DNA of 64,000 nt from Methyloversatilis sp. (lineage in GTDB: Bacteria; Pseudomonadota; Gammaproteobacteria; Burkholderiales; Rhodocyclaceae). Within the stretch, counting starts at the first letter, position 1. Every line of letters starts with the position of its first letter. The notes under the pieces are model-generated. The model did no database searches. It saw only the letters and a list, made by a program, of their open reading frames with translations, and was not told where the DNA came from. The translations under genes were made by a program, and so were the position numbers. Location: NCBI RefSeq assembly GCF_030698125.1, contig NZ_JAUYNV010000019.1, forward strand, positions 119,830 through 183,829, written 5' to 3'. Of this stretch, positions 19,788-29,576 are shown one piece after another.

Positions 19788-21728
19788 ATGACCTCAGACC
19801 GCCGCATCCTCGAACTGCTCGCGCCCGCGAAAAATGCCGATTTCGGCATCGAGGCGATCAACCACGGCGCCGATGCGGTGTATGTCGGCGGCCCGTCCTT
19901 CGGCGCGCGCAAGGGCGCCGACAACGAGGTTGCCGACATCGCGCGTCTGACGGCGCACGCGCACCGTTTCCACGCGAAGGTATTCGTCGCCTTCAACACC
20001 ATCCTGCGTGACGACGAACTGGAGCCGGCGCGGCAGACCATTCACCAGCTGTACGACGCCGGCGTCGATGCGCTGATCGTGCAGGACATGGGCCTGCTGG
20101 AAATGGATCTGCCGCCGATCCAGCTGCATGCGAGCACGCAGACCGACATCCGCGACGCGGCCAAGGCACGCTTCCTGCAGGACGTCGGCTTTTCGCAGAT
20201 CGTGCTGGCCCGCGAACTGACGCTGGAGCAGATCCGCGACATCGCATCGAACACGGCCTGTTCGCTTGAGTTCTTCGTGCACGGCGCGCTGTGCGTGGCG
20301 TTCAGCGGTCAGTGCTTCATCAGCCATGCGCATACCGCGCGCAGCGCCAACCGCGGCGAATGTTCGCAGGCCTGCCGGCTGCCCTACACGCTGACCGATG
20401 CCAGTGGCGCCGTGGTGGCGCACGACAAGCACCTCTTGTCGATGAAGGACAACGACCAGAGCACCAACCTGCGCGCGTTGATCGACGCCGGCATCAGCTC
20501 GTTCAAGATCGAAGGGCGGCTGAAGGATCTGGCTTACGTGAAGAACATCACCGCCCACTACCGCACGCTGATCGACGACATCCTGGACGACCTGCCGGCG
20601 CATCGGCGCGCGTCCAGCGGCCGCTGCACCTTCTTCTTCACGCCGCAGCCGGAAAAGTCGTTCAACCGCGGTGCGACCGACTACTTCGTCAATGGCCGCC
20701 AGCACGGCATCGAAGCGTTCGAAGCGCCGGGCTTTGTCGGCGAGGAAGCGGCCAGCGTGATCCGGGTGGCGCCCGACCACATCGAAGTCGAGTCGCAGGT
20801 CGACATCCACAACGGCGACGGTCTGAGCTATTTCGACAGCCACCGCGAACTGCAGGGCCTGCGCATCAATACCGTGCACGGGAAGCAATTGTTCCCCAAC
20901 GTCATGCCGGATGACCTGAAGCCGGGGCTGACGCTGTTCCGCAATCGCGACCAGGCGTTCGAGCGCGCGCTCGAGAAGAAATCGAGCGAGCGCCGCGTCG
21001 CGGTCGATCTTCGGTTTTGCGACACGCCGGAGGGTTTTGCGCTGACGCTGACCGACGAGGACGGCTGTGCGGTACGGTCTGACATCGCCCACGACAAGCA
21101 GCCGGCACGTGACGCGGAACGCGCGCTGAGTGGCATCCGCGAAGCCATCGCCAAGCTCGGCAACACGATTTTCGAAGCGCGCACGGTGACGCTGGATACG
21201 CAGCAGGCGTGGTTCCTGCCGGCTTCGGTGCTGAACGGCCTGCGCCGCGATGCCTGCGAAAGACTGGAAGCGGCGCGAGTCACGGCACATGCCCGGCCAC
21301 AGCCGCTTGCACCAGTCGAACCGCCCGTGCCGTTCACCGACACCGAGCTGAGCTACCTCGCCAATGTGTACAACGAAAAGGCGCGCACCTTCTATCGCCG
21401 GCACGGCGTGCAGCTGATCGCCGACGCCTACGAACTCAACCACGAGCCGGGCGAGGTGTCGCTGATGATCACCAAGCACTGCCTGCGCTACAGCCACAAC
21501 CTGTGCCCGAAGGAACTGAAGGACTACGACCTGCGCGGCATGGTGAAGGCGGAGCCGATGACGTTGATGAACGGCAATGACCGGCTCACCTTGCGCTTCG
21601 ACTGCAAGAAGTGCGAAATGCATGTGGTCGGCAGCCTGAGAAAATCAGTGCCGCAGGCCCCGGCGATACCGGTCACCTTCCATCGCAGTGCGCCTGCCGG
21701 CGTCAAGGTGACGCGCAGCGCGCGCTGA
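19788..21728 (+). CDS. rlhA: 23S rRNA C2501 hydroxylation protein, U32 family
   Basis: A 646-residue U32 peptidase-family protein, close to the length of E. coli RlhA (YdcP) and longer than TrhP (YegQ) or the UbiU/UbiV pair. The N-terminal barrel opens LELLAPAKN and contains EFFVHGALCVAFSGQCFISH, the U32 signature, with the cysteines used by this family for an iron-sulfur cluster. A C-terminal extension holds further conserved Cys pairs (RYSHNLCPKE, CKKCEMHV). RlhA is needed for 5-hydroxycytidine at 23S rRNA position 2501. It is named a peptidase by family, but peptidase activity is not expected. Confidence 0.88.
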   Translation: MTSDRRILELLAPAKNADFGIEAINHGADAVYVGGPSFGARKGADNEVADIARLTAHAHRFHAKVFVAFNTILRDDELEPARQTIHQLYDAGVDALIVQDMGLLEMDLPPIQLHASTQTDIRDAAKARFLQDVGFSQIVLARELTLEQIRDIASNTACSLEFFVHGALCVAFSGQCFISHAHTARSANRGECSQACRLPYTLTDASGAVVAHDKHLLSMKDNDQSTNLRALIDAGISSFKIEGRLKDLAYVKNITAHYRTLIDDILDDLPAHRRASSGRCTFFFTPQPEKSFNRGATDYFVNGRQHGIEAFEAPGFVGEEAASVIRVAPDHIEVESQVDIHNGDGLSYFDSHRELQGLRINTVHGKQLFPNVMPDDLKPGLTLFRNRDQAFERALEKKSSERRVAVDLRFCDTPEGFALTLTDEDGCAVRSDIAHDKQPARDAERALSGIREAIAKLGNTIFEARTVTLDTQQAWFLPASVLNGLRRDACERLEAARVTAHARPQPLAPVEPPVPFTDTELSYLANVYNEKARTFYRRHGVQLIADAYELNHEPGEVSLMITKHCLRYSHNLCPKELKDYDLRGMVKAEPMTLMNGNDRLTLRFDCKKCEMHVVGSLRKSVPQAPAIPVTFHRSAPAGVKVTRSAR

Positions 21729-21825
21729 AGTTTCAGCCGCGGATGCCGCTGAAGACGATGGATGCCGTGCGGCTCGCCGCGCGAAGGCATGTCGACCGTT
21801 CAACCGCCCGCCTTTCGATTCGAAC

Positions 21826-22557
21826 ATGAGCCCGAAACCGAATTGCCCCTCCTGCCGTGTTTCCATGGACCAATACACCTTTTCGAATCACGGCGGCGGG
21901 CCGCTCGAACTGGACATCTGCTACGGCTGCCAGGGCATCTGGTTCGATACGCACGAAAACCAGCAGCTGTCGCCGGCATCGGTGAATGAGCTGTTCAAGC
22001 AGTTGCACGAGCACCGCGACGTGCCGCGCAATCCGGTAGCGCCGGTGATGGCCTGCCCACGCTGCAGCAGCAAGCTCGAACATGGCTACGACATCGTGCG
22101 CAGCGGCCGCTACGCCACCAGCCGCTGTGCGCATCGCCATGGTCGTTTCAGCACTTTTGCATCGTTCATGATCGAAAAGGGGTTTGTGAGGCAGCTCACC
22201 GGGCCGGAAATCCACGATCTGAGCAAGCGGGTCGGTGCCATCTACTGCACCGGCTGTGGTGCGCCGGTCGACATCCGCAAGGACCACGCCTGCCCGCATT
22301 GCCGGTCCGCCTTCTCGCTGATAGATCCGGATGCGGTGAAAAGTGCACTCAACGGTTATCGTGCGGCAGAAGAAAAGCGCACCAACCGTGATCCGGATGC
22401 GATCGCCGACGCGCTGATCGAAACCGAAAGGCGCGAACAGCAGGCGCGCCGCCCGGCACGTTCGTCACGCGGCAACCCGGCGCTGGACGCCACATCGCTC
22501 GATGTCGGCGATCTGGTGATGGCTGGCGTTGCACTGGTCTGGAAAATCCTCACGTGA
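21826..22557 (+). CDS. Zinc-ribbon (TFIIB-type) protein of unknown function
   Basis: A 243-residue cysteine-rich protein. CPSC at residues 7-10 and CYGCQGIWFD from residue 32 form a zf-TFIIB-type zinc ribbon. Later pairs (CPRC, CTGCGAPVD, CPHC) suggest two more zinc knuckles. A short hydrophobic end (LVMAGVALVWKILT) may associate with the membrane. No enzymatic motif is seen. Its stop codon overlaps the GTG start of the downstream GST gene, so the two are probably translated together. Confidence 0.75.
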   Translation: MSPKPNCPSCRVSMDQYTFSNHGGGPLELDICYGCQGIWFDTHENQQLSPASVNELFKQLHEHRDVPRNPVAPVMACPRCSSKLEHGYDIVRSGRYATSRCAHRHGRFSTFASFMIEKGFVRQLTGPEIHDLSKRVGAIYCTGCGAPVDIRKDHACPHCRSAFSLIDPDAVKSALNGYRAAEEKRTNRDPDAIADALIETERREQQARRPARSSRGNPALDATSLDVGDLVMAGVALVWKILT

Positions 22558-23225
22558 TTACCGTCCACCATCTTGCGGATTCACGTTCGCAGCGCGTGCT
22601 GTGGCTGCTCGAAGAGCTCGCGATGGACTATGAGGTGAAGCGCTACGAGCGTGATCCGGAAACGTCGTATGCACCACCTGAACTGCGCGCCGTGCACCCG
22701 CTGGGCAAGTCACCGGTCATCACCGACGGCGATCAGGTGATCGCCGAATCGGGCGCCATCATCGAATATCTGGTGGGTGCGTACGGCGCTGGGCGGCTCA
22801 AGCCCGCGCCCGGCAGCGCGGGCGCTCGCCGTTACACCTACTGGCTGCATTTTGCCGAAGGCTCAGCCATGCCGTACCAGCTGATGCATCTGGTATTCCA
22901 GAAGGTGCGTAATGCGCCGGTGCCGTTTTTCATCAAGCCGGTGGCGCGCGGTCTCGCCGACCACGTGCTGAAAACCTTCGTGCAGCCGAACATCGATGAC
23001 CAGTTGCGTTTCATGGAAGACGAACTGGCGACCCGCCCGTGGTTTGCCGGCAACGCGTTCACCGCGGCCGACATCCAGATGAGCTTTCCGGTCGAGGCGG
23101 CGGCCCGGGGCGCCGGCCTCGGCGACACGCATCCGCAGCTGGCGGACTTTCTCGCCCGCATCCACAGCCGCCCTGCATGGCAGCGCGCACGCGAGCGGGG
23201 CGGCCCCTACAGCTTCGCCGACTGA
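22554..23225 (+). CDS. Glutathione S-transferase
   Basis: A 223-residue GST. The N-terminal thioredoxin-like domain has SRSQRVLWLLEEL and the PLGKSPVITDGDQVIAESGAI stretch, in which the cis-Pro and glutathione-contacting ESGAI are intact. The helical C-terminal domain follows (ADIQMSFPVEAA). It may conjugate or reduce electrophiles; the substrate is unknown. The start is GTG at 22554, overlapping the zinc-ribbon gene by 4 bp (GTGA). Its 3' end overlaps a small convergent gene by 19 bp. Confidence 0.9.
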   Translation: MITVHHLADSRSQRVLWLLEELAMDYEVKRYERDPETSYAPPELRAVHPLGKSPVITDGDQVIAESGAIIEYLVGAYGAGRLKPAPGSAGARRYTYWLHFAEGSAMPYQLMHLVFQKVRNAPVPFFIKPVARGLADHVLKTFVQPNIDDQLRFMEDELATRPWFAGNAFTAADIQMSFPVEAAARGAGLGDTHPQLADFLARIHSRPAWQRARERGGPYSFAD

Positions 23226-23371
23226 TCGGCCTGTCTGGCGCGTGCCTCATCCTCGTCCATGTGCCGCTTGAAGAAACGGCCGAACCAGATGCTCATGAAG
23301 ATCGTGAAGCCGATGACCAGCAGGCTCATCAGTCCGTAGTCGGTGGACAGCAGATCAGTCAGGGCTTTCAT
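23207..23371 (-). CDS. Small membrane protein, DUF3149-like
   Basis: A 54-residue protein. It has a short N-terminal segment (MKALTDLLSTDYGLMSL), one membrane helix (LLVIGFTIFMSIWFGRFF), and an acidic-basic tail (KRHMDEDEARARQ). The layout matches the DUF3149 family of betaproteobacterial single-span proteins. The function is unknown. It overlaps the 3' end of the GST gene on the opposite strand. The ribosome-binding site is not strong. Confidence 0.65.
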   Translation of the reverse strand: MKALTDLLSTDYGLMSLLVIGFTIFMSIWFGRFFKRHMDEDEARARQADQSAKL

Positions 23372-23438
23372 GACGCAAACCTCGGTGGATGGTTGGCATC
23401 ATTGAACTGCCGGGCCGAGCGAGGCGGGCTGATTCAGG

Positions 23439-24035
23439 TCAACCGGGCGCCTGTTTGCCGGCTACCCAGGACAGCAGGTCGCTCAGGAAGCGCCAGACGC
23501 GTGGCAGCAGCCACAGCATGCACAGCAGGAATACGCCGAGGAAGCCGAGAAACACGATTGGATACGTGAATGCCAGCCACAGGCCCCCGACCGCAGCGCC
23601 GTCTTCGCTGGTCGACGCGATCAGATTGCTGACCGGCTCGGGCGAGGTGTTGATGGCGATGCGGCTGCCCGCCTTGGTCAGATGCGTGCCGGCCGTCAGC
23701 GAGCCGCCGAGCAGGGCGCCCGCCAGCACGACCGGTGCGCTCTGGTCGGCCAGTGCCCACGCGGCGAGCAATGCACCCGCCGGAATGCGGATGAAGGTGT
23801 GCACGCCGTCCCACAGGCTGTCGAGCGCCGGAATCTTGTCGGCGAAGAACTCGACGCACAGCATGAGGCCGGCCGCTGCGAGCACAAGCGGATGTTCGAG
23901 CGTGTCGAGGTCGCCGGGCAGCTCGACCCAGCCCAGGCGACCAGCCAGTCCCGCAAGAAAGATGACCGCATACAGGCGCAGGCCGCTGGCCCAAGCCAGG
24001 CCGGCAGCGGCGGCAATCGTGTCGATGGTGTCCAT
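23439..24035 (-). CDS. DUF4126 membrane protein
   Basis: A 198-residue protein with about five to six hydrophobic segments. The N-terminal pattern AAAAGLAWASGLRLYAVIFLAGLAGRLGW and the internal motif LAGALLGGSLTAGTHLTKAGSR are those of the DUF4126 family. The function is unknown. I chose the ATG at 24035 because the upstream 20 codons of the open frame show no homology. It is transcribed away from the MarR gene and may share its control region. Confidence 0.75.
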   Translation of the reverse strand: MDTIDTIAAAAGLAWASGLRLYAVIFLAGLAGRLGWVELPGDLDTLEHPLVLAAAGLMLCVEFFADKIPALDSLWDGVHTFIRIPAGALLAAWALADQSAPVVLAGALLGGSLTAGTHLTKAGSRIAINTSPEPVSNLIASTSEDGAAVGGLWLAFTYPIVFLGFLGVFLLCMLWLLPRVWRFLSDLLSWVAGKQAPG

Positions 24036-24145
24036 GCGGTCGCTTTCCGGGTCGCCATGCAGCTGCGCGTAAAAGACGATCAACGTGCACGGCATGTGTT
24101 TCCTTTAATCCTAGCCCAAGATCGGGGCCGTGCTCCAGCTTGTCG

Positions 24146-24173
24146 TTGACAAAGTAAGGTTCCTTACTATAAT
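24146..24173 (+). promoter_or_regulatory. Sigma-70 promoter with MarR-type operator in its spacer
   Basis: TTGACA (24146-24151) and TATAAT (24168-24173) are perfect -35 and -10 boxes 16 bp apart. A perfect inverted repeat, AGTAAGG-TT-CCTTACT (24153-24168), fills the spacer. A repressor bound there would block RNA polymerase directly. The predicted transcript start at about 24180 lies only a few bases before the MarR-family ATG, so the mRNA is likely leaderless. Autorepression by the downstream MarR protein is inferred from position. Confidence 0.8.
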
Positions 24174-24183
24174 GCAGCTAATC

Positions 24184-24687
24184 ATGCTTCAACTCCGCGA
24201 TCTTCCGACCTCCGATGTACTGCGCAAGTTTGCCGCCCGCTATCCCGAAGCGGACGTCAGCGCGGTCGCATCGTTCTTGACGCTGCTGCGCGTGGCGACC
24301 GAACTGTCACAGGCTCTCGACGGCTTTCTCGCCCGCCACGGGTTGCTGCAGGGGCGCTGGTGGGTACTTGTCCTGCTGATGCGCGAGGAGGCGCTCGAAT
24401 CGTCGCCTTCGGCGCTGGCGCAGAAGGCGGGCGTTACGCGCGCCACGATGACCGGCCTGCTTGACGGGCTGGAGCGCGACGGTCTGGTGCAGCGTGTGTT
24501 CGACACCGCAGACCGGCGCCGCCTCACCGTGCGCCTGCTGCCGGCCGGGCAGGCCGTGCTTGACGCCGTCATGCCCGATTACTACCGCCGCGTGCGCACA
24601 TTGATGGCCGGGCTCGACGAAGATCAGCGTGCTGCGCTGCAGACCATGCTCGGCGTCGTGCAGTCCGGCTCAGGCGCCTTTGCCTGA
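24184..24687 (+). CDS. MarR-family transcriptional regulator
   Basis: A 167-residue winged-HTH regulator. The recognition region is SPSALAQKAGVTRATMTGLLDGLERDGLVQR, followed by the wing DTADRRRLTVRL. Flanking helices form the dimerisation domain. I chose the ATG at 24184: two upstream in-frame ATGs fall inside or before the -10 box and cannot be translated from this promoter. The ligand is unknown. It probably represses its own promoter and perhaps the NTF2-like gene and DMT exporter downstream, a common arrangement for small-molecule efflux. Confidence 0.87.
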   Translation: MLQLRDLPTSDVLRKFAARYPEADVSAVASFLTLLRVATELSQALDGFLARHGLLQGRWWVLVLLMREEALESSPSALAQKAGVTRATMTGLLDGLERDGLVQRVFDTADRRRLTVRLLPAGQAVLDAVMPDYYRRVRTLMAGLDEDQRAALQTMLGVVQSGSGAFA

Positions 24688-24701
24688 TTGTTTTGTCGTT
24701 C

Positions 24702-24753
24702 AAATGAGTTGGCTACTCATTTTCCCCGCTCATTTTTCCCACTCATTTTTCAG
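24702..24753. repeat. Hairpin and three 13-nt direct repeats before the NTF2-like gene
   Basis: AAATGAGT (24702-24709) and ACTCATTT (24715-24722) form an 8-bp hairpin. ACTCATTTTCCCC then begins a run of three 13-nt direct repeats starting at 24715, 24728 and 24741, each with the core CTCATTTT. The run ends about 20 bp before the NTF2-like start codon. It may be the MarR gene terminator, an operator array, or both. Confidence 0.7.
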
Positions 24754-24773
24754 CTTTTCCCGAGGAGATTCAC

Positions 24774-25151
24774 ATGACACTGCAAGCCCTTCAAACCGCC
24801 GTTGCCGACCTCAACCAGCGCTGGGATGCCGCCTTCAACCGAGGCGACGCCGCTGCACTGGCTGCGCTGTACGACGAACAGGGTGCCGTGCTGCCGGCCG
24901 GCGGCAACGCTGCGCTCGGTGCAGCGCAGATCGAGGCGCTGTTCGCCGGCGCGATTGATCAGGGGCTGCACAACCACCGCATCGAACTGCATGCGGTGAT
25001 CGGTGACAGCGAAGTCGCCACGCAACGTGGCCGCTGGAGCGCGCAGGCCAACGGCGAGGGCGGCCTGCAGACTTTCAGCGGGCACCTGACGATGGTCTAC
25101 CGTCGCCAGCCTGACCGCAGTTGGCGCCTCATCACCCACATCTGGAACTGA
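24774..25151 (+). CDS. SgcJ/EcaC-type NTF2-like protein
   Basis: A 125-residue NTF2-fold protein of the DUF4440/SgcJ type. The N-terminal helix VADLNQRWDAAFNRGDAAALAALY, the LPAGG loop and the end of the sheet (GHLTMVYRRQPDRSWRLITHIWN) are typical. Such folds bind small molecules or act as simple catalysts; none is indicated here. GAGGAG lies 6 nt upstream of the ATG. It sits between a MarR regulator and a DMT exporter and may be cotranscribed with the latter (7-bp gap). Confidence 0.82.
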   Translation: MTLQALQTAVADLNQRWDAAFNRGDAAALAALYDEQGAVLPAGGNAALGAAQIEALFAGAIDQGLHNHRIELHAVIGDSEVATQRGRWSAQANGEGGLQTFSGHLTMVYRRQPDRSWRLITHIWN

Positions 25152-25158
25152 CACGCCC

Positions 25159-26049
25159 GTGCCGCACAGCCCGTCCGCGCGCGCGCTGGCAGCCCTGATG
25201 CTGCTGGCCGTGATCTGGGGCTACAACTGGGTGGTCATGAAGATCGCCCTGGCAGACATCGGCCCCTTCCAGTTCGGCGCGCTGCGCACGCTGTTTGGTG
25301 CGCTGGTGCTGTTCGGACTGGTGATCGCGCTGCGCCGGCCGGTGCGCATCATCGAAATGCGCGCGGTGGCGCTGATGGGTCTGCTGCAGACAACCGGTTT
25401 CACCGGTCTGATCATTCTCGCGCTGGTCAGCGGTGGCGCCGGCAAGACCGCGGTGCTGGCGTACACCATGCCGTTCTGGGTGATGCTGCTGGCCTGGCCG
25501 CTGCTCGGCGATCGCCTGCGCGGCTGGCAATGGCCATCGGCTGCCGCCACGCTGGTCGGTCTGCTGTGCATTCTCGATCCGCTGCATCTGGCCGGTGACC
25601 TGCTGAGCAGCGTGCTGGCGACGCTGGCGGGCGTGTGCTGGGCGCTGGCGGTGATCGTCGCAAAGCGCCTTCAGGCGCGAGAGCCGGACCTCGACATGGT
25701 GGCCATCGCTGCCTGGCAGTCGCTGATCGGTGCCGTGCCGCTGGTCATCGTGGCGCTGTGGTGGCCGGCCGAGCCGATCAACTGGACGCCTTCACTGATC
25801 GGCGCGCTGCTCTACAACATCGTGCCGGGCACGGTGGTCGCGTGGCTGCTGTGGTTGTATGCGCTGCGCCGGCTGTCGGCCGGTACCACCAGCATGGTGT
25901 CGCTGGTCACGCCGGTCATCGGCGTGCTGTCGGCCGCCTGGCAGCTCGGCGAGCGGCCGGGTACCGGCGAACTGGTCGGCATGCTGCTGATCGGCATCGG
26001 CCTGCTGCTGCTTTCGGCCGAGGCATGGCGTCGCGGCCGGGCGCACTGA
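25159..26049 (+). CDS. DMT-family exporter (EamA domains)
   Basis: A 296-residue membrane protein with about ten helices in two EamA repeats. The first starts LAALMLLAVIWGYNWVVMKIAL; the second covers the C-terminal half, including TTSMVSLVTPVIGVLSAAW. Members export amino acids or metabolites. The substrate is unknown. It starts with GTG 7 bp after the NTF2-like gene and lies downstream of a MarR regulator, which suggests regulated efflux. Confidence 0.9.
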   Translation: MPHSPSARALAALMLLAVIWGYNWVVMKIALADIGPFQFGALRTLFGALVLFGLVIALRRPVRIIEMRAVALMGLLQTTGFTGLIILALVSGGAGKTAVLAYTMPFWVMLLAWPLLGDRLRGWQWPSAAATLVGLLCILDPLHLAGDLLSSVLATLAGVCWALAVIVAKRLQAREPDLDMVAIAAWQSLIGAVPLVIVALWWPAEPINWTPSLIGALLYNIVPGTVVAWLLWLYALRRLSAGTTSMVSLVTPVIGVLSAAWQLGERPGTGELVGMLLIGIGLLLLSAEAWRRGRAH

Positions 26050-26097
26050 TTTCGGCGCCGGCTGCATCCGGATCAGCAACGGGCGGGTAGTGAACGC

Positions 26098-26403
26098 ATG
26101 CGGGGTGCCGGACCGGGCCTCATCGTGAAGCAGATCCGCGACATCTACATGAATCCGCAGGCAAGGAAAGCCACGCCGGGCCAGGCTTTCCCGCAGGGAT
26201 CGACCTTCGTCATGGGCAAGAACCCGGGCTGGGGCGCCGGCGGGCCCGCGGTGCAGAAGAACGGCGACTGGATCTACAGCGCGTTCAAGGGTACCGGCGA
26301 ACTGAATGGCGAGGCGACGTACGACAGCTGTCGCACCTGTCACACGCCGCTAAAGGACAAGGACTATGTGTTCCGCTATGACGAGCACTTCGCCGTGAAG
26401 TAG
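26098..26403 (+). pseudogene. Truncated cytochrome P460-type protein
   Basis: A 101-codon frame with a single c-type haem motif CRTCH, followed by TPLKDKDYVFRYDEHF as in the cytochrome P460 family. The preceding FPQGSTFVMGK and WIYSAF segments fit the same domain. Exported c-type cytochromes need a signal peptide, and none is present: the frame is open back to the DMT exporter stop, but that part is not signal-like. Family members are usually considerably longer. It is probably a 5'-truncated remnant. A functional protein would require a different, unseen start. Confidence 0.6.
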
Positions 26404-26411
26404 GAAGGCGC

Positions 26412-26990
26412 TCAGCCGCCCGGGTCGATCCGGCCGACGCTGCGCACACCGCCGTGCCGGTCGGGTTGCACCACTACCGCTCCGCCCATGGCGAGGTCGT
26501 CACCGGTCAGCGCCAGGATGTTGACCTGGTGCGTTACCAGCGCCACCCGGCGCGATCCGTCGAGCGTTCCGAACCAGCTGCGCAGCGCAGCGGTCTGGCG
26601 TTCGCGAGCGCTGCCGTCCTCGAAGAACGAATTGAGTGCTTCCAGAACTTCGACCGCCTGGCCCGGAAACATCAGCGCAGCCGTATCGACGCAGCGGCAC
26701 CAGCGGCTGCTGAATACCGCATCGAATACGAAGTCCTTCTGCTTGAGCCACGCGCCGGCACGTCGGGCCTGTTCGCGTCCGGCTGGTGACAGGTTGCGCT
26801 GCGAACTGCAGGTGTCGAGCCGGTAGCCGGGCGGATCGCCGATGCCCGGTTCGGTCGCAGCGTGGCGCATCAGCAAGGCGCAGCCGCTGGCGCGCAGTGC
26901 GACCCGTGCCGGGTCCGGTGCGTCCGGGTGTACTCGTCCGGGGGCCAGCAGCGCCGCGCCGGCAGCGAATGTGAAACGACGACGGTTCAT
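26412..26990 (-). CDS. Exported histidine phosphatase family protein
   Basis: A 192-residue protein of the phosphoglycerate mutase-like superfamily. The catalytic motif is LLMRHAATEPG. Further family features are LSPAGREQARRAGAWL, FSSRWCRC and the second histidine in ALVTHQVNI. The N-terminus MNRRRFTFAAGAALLAP looks like a twin-arginine signal, so it is likely periplasmic. The substrate is unknown. It is convergent with the P460 remnant, with an 8-bp gap. Confidence 0.82.
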   Translation of the reverse strand: MNRRRFTFAAGAALLAPGRVHPDAPDPARVALRASGCALLMRHAATEPGIGDPPGYRLDTCSSQRNLSPAGREQARRAGAWLKQKDFVFDAVFSSRWCRCVDTAALMFPGQAVEVLEALNSFFEDGSARERQTAALRSWFGTLDGSRRVALVTHQVNILALTGDDLAMGGAVVVQPDRHGGVRSVGRIDPGG

Positions 26991-27100
26991 GGCGGTATCG
27001 TGACCCGTTCAGGCGTAAGGTACGGCTACTTCGACCGGTCATATCGCTCAGGTTCCATGAATGGCGTGGTGTAAAACAGCGAACGCACGGGGAGCGCAGC

Positions 27101-27658
27101 ATGAAGAGATGGATGAACGCAGTCTTGTGCAGTCTGCTCGTCAGCACTGCAGCGCACGCCGATGTACTGTCGGGCGCGCGCACCATCACGCTGGGCAATG
27201 CACAGGGCGAGCGGATCGTCATCGGTCAGGTCACCTTCACGCCGCAAGCCGACGGCAAGTCGCGCTTCAGGATCGTGCTGGACGAAAAGCTCGGCGAGTA
27301 TTTTCTGGCGATGCGGCCGTTCCGCTGCCTGACCGGCCCGAAGCAGCGCCTGTGCAATTTCCCGGTCGAAAATGAGCCGCCACTGGTCAGCAGCGCCGAT
27401 CTGACGCCACTTGAATACGCGCTGATGTTCATGCATACGCTGCCCGCCGCGCTGCATGTGAATCCGTTCAACGGTGCGTACTACCGCATGAAGATCGATG
27501 GCGAGCGCATCGAGGGGCGGCAGCACGATGTCGACATGGATCCGTTCATCGCGCCGACCACGGTGCCGCTCGAACGCCGCAAGCGGCCGCTGCGCGACGA
27601 GGATCTGACCATCGCCGACGAACGTTCGCACTGGCTGCCGCAGCTCACCATCGAGTGA
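27101..27658 (+). CDS. Exported protein of unknown function
   Basis: A 185-residue protein with a signal peptide (cleavage near AAHA-DV). The mature part has two cysteines (FRCLTGPKQRLCNFP) that could form a disulfide, followed by mixed segments without a recognised domain. I do not recognise the family. GGGAG lies upstream of the ATG. It stands alone between two minus-strand genes and is convergent with mmsA. Confidence 0.7.
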   Translation: MKRWMNAVLCSLLVSTAAHADVLSGARTITLGNAQGERIVIGQVTFTPQADGKSRFRIVLDEKLGEYFLAMRPFRCLTGPKQRLCNFPVENEPPLVSSADLTPLEYALMFMHTLPAALHVNPFNGAYYRMKIDGERIEGRQHDVDMDPFIAPTTVPLERRKRPLRDEDLTIADERSHWLPQLTIE

Positions 27659-27673
27659 GCGGTGCCGCGCCGC

Positions 27674-29176
<1,503 letters not shown>

Positions 29177-29251
29177 GGTCGGTCCGGTACGGGAAGGTCA
29201 GGCCTGATTGTGCAGCAGACTTGCCGCATCGGTGCAGGGTGTCGCCCGGCC

Positions 29252-29575
29252 TTAGTCGAACCAGTCCTGACGCACCGATCGCACGGAGCCATCGCGGGCG
29301 TTGATGTTGACCTCCCACTCCTTGCCCTCGGCGTCGATCACTTCGAATTCATAGTCGTAATTACGCCCCATGAAGCGGCGTTCGAGGTCGACATCGACGA
29401 TGGTGCCGGGTTTGGCGGCGAGTGCTTTCGCCTGCGCGTCCTCGAGCGATATCAGCTTGGCGCCGGCCGCGATGGCACGCATCTTCGGCAGGTCGTCATC
29501 GTCGGCCAGTGCGGGCAGGGTGGCGCACGCGGTCAGCACGGCGATCAGGGCCGTGCGGATGGCAGGTGTCTTCAT
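29252..29575 (-). CDS. PepSY-domain periplasmic protein (distal copy)
   Basis: A 107-residue protein with a signal peptide (ending PALA) and a single PepSY domain. The motif GAKLISLEDAQAKALA is followed by VDLERRF and the W-x-V-x-x-x-A-x-x-G pattern (WEVNINARDGSVRSV). GAGGAG lies 6 nt upstream of the ATG. It is the last gene of a four-gene operon and starts 2 bp after the histidine kinase stop codon. It resembles the first PepSY gene of the same operon and was probably created by duplication. It may modulate the sensor kinase. Confidence 0.85.
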   Translation of the reverse strand: MKTPAIRTALIAVLTACATLPALADDDDLPKMRAIAAGAKLISLEDAQAKALAAKPGTIVDVDLERRFMGRNYDYEFEVIDAEGKEWEVNINARDGSVRSVRQDWFD

Positions 29576-29576
29576 G

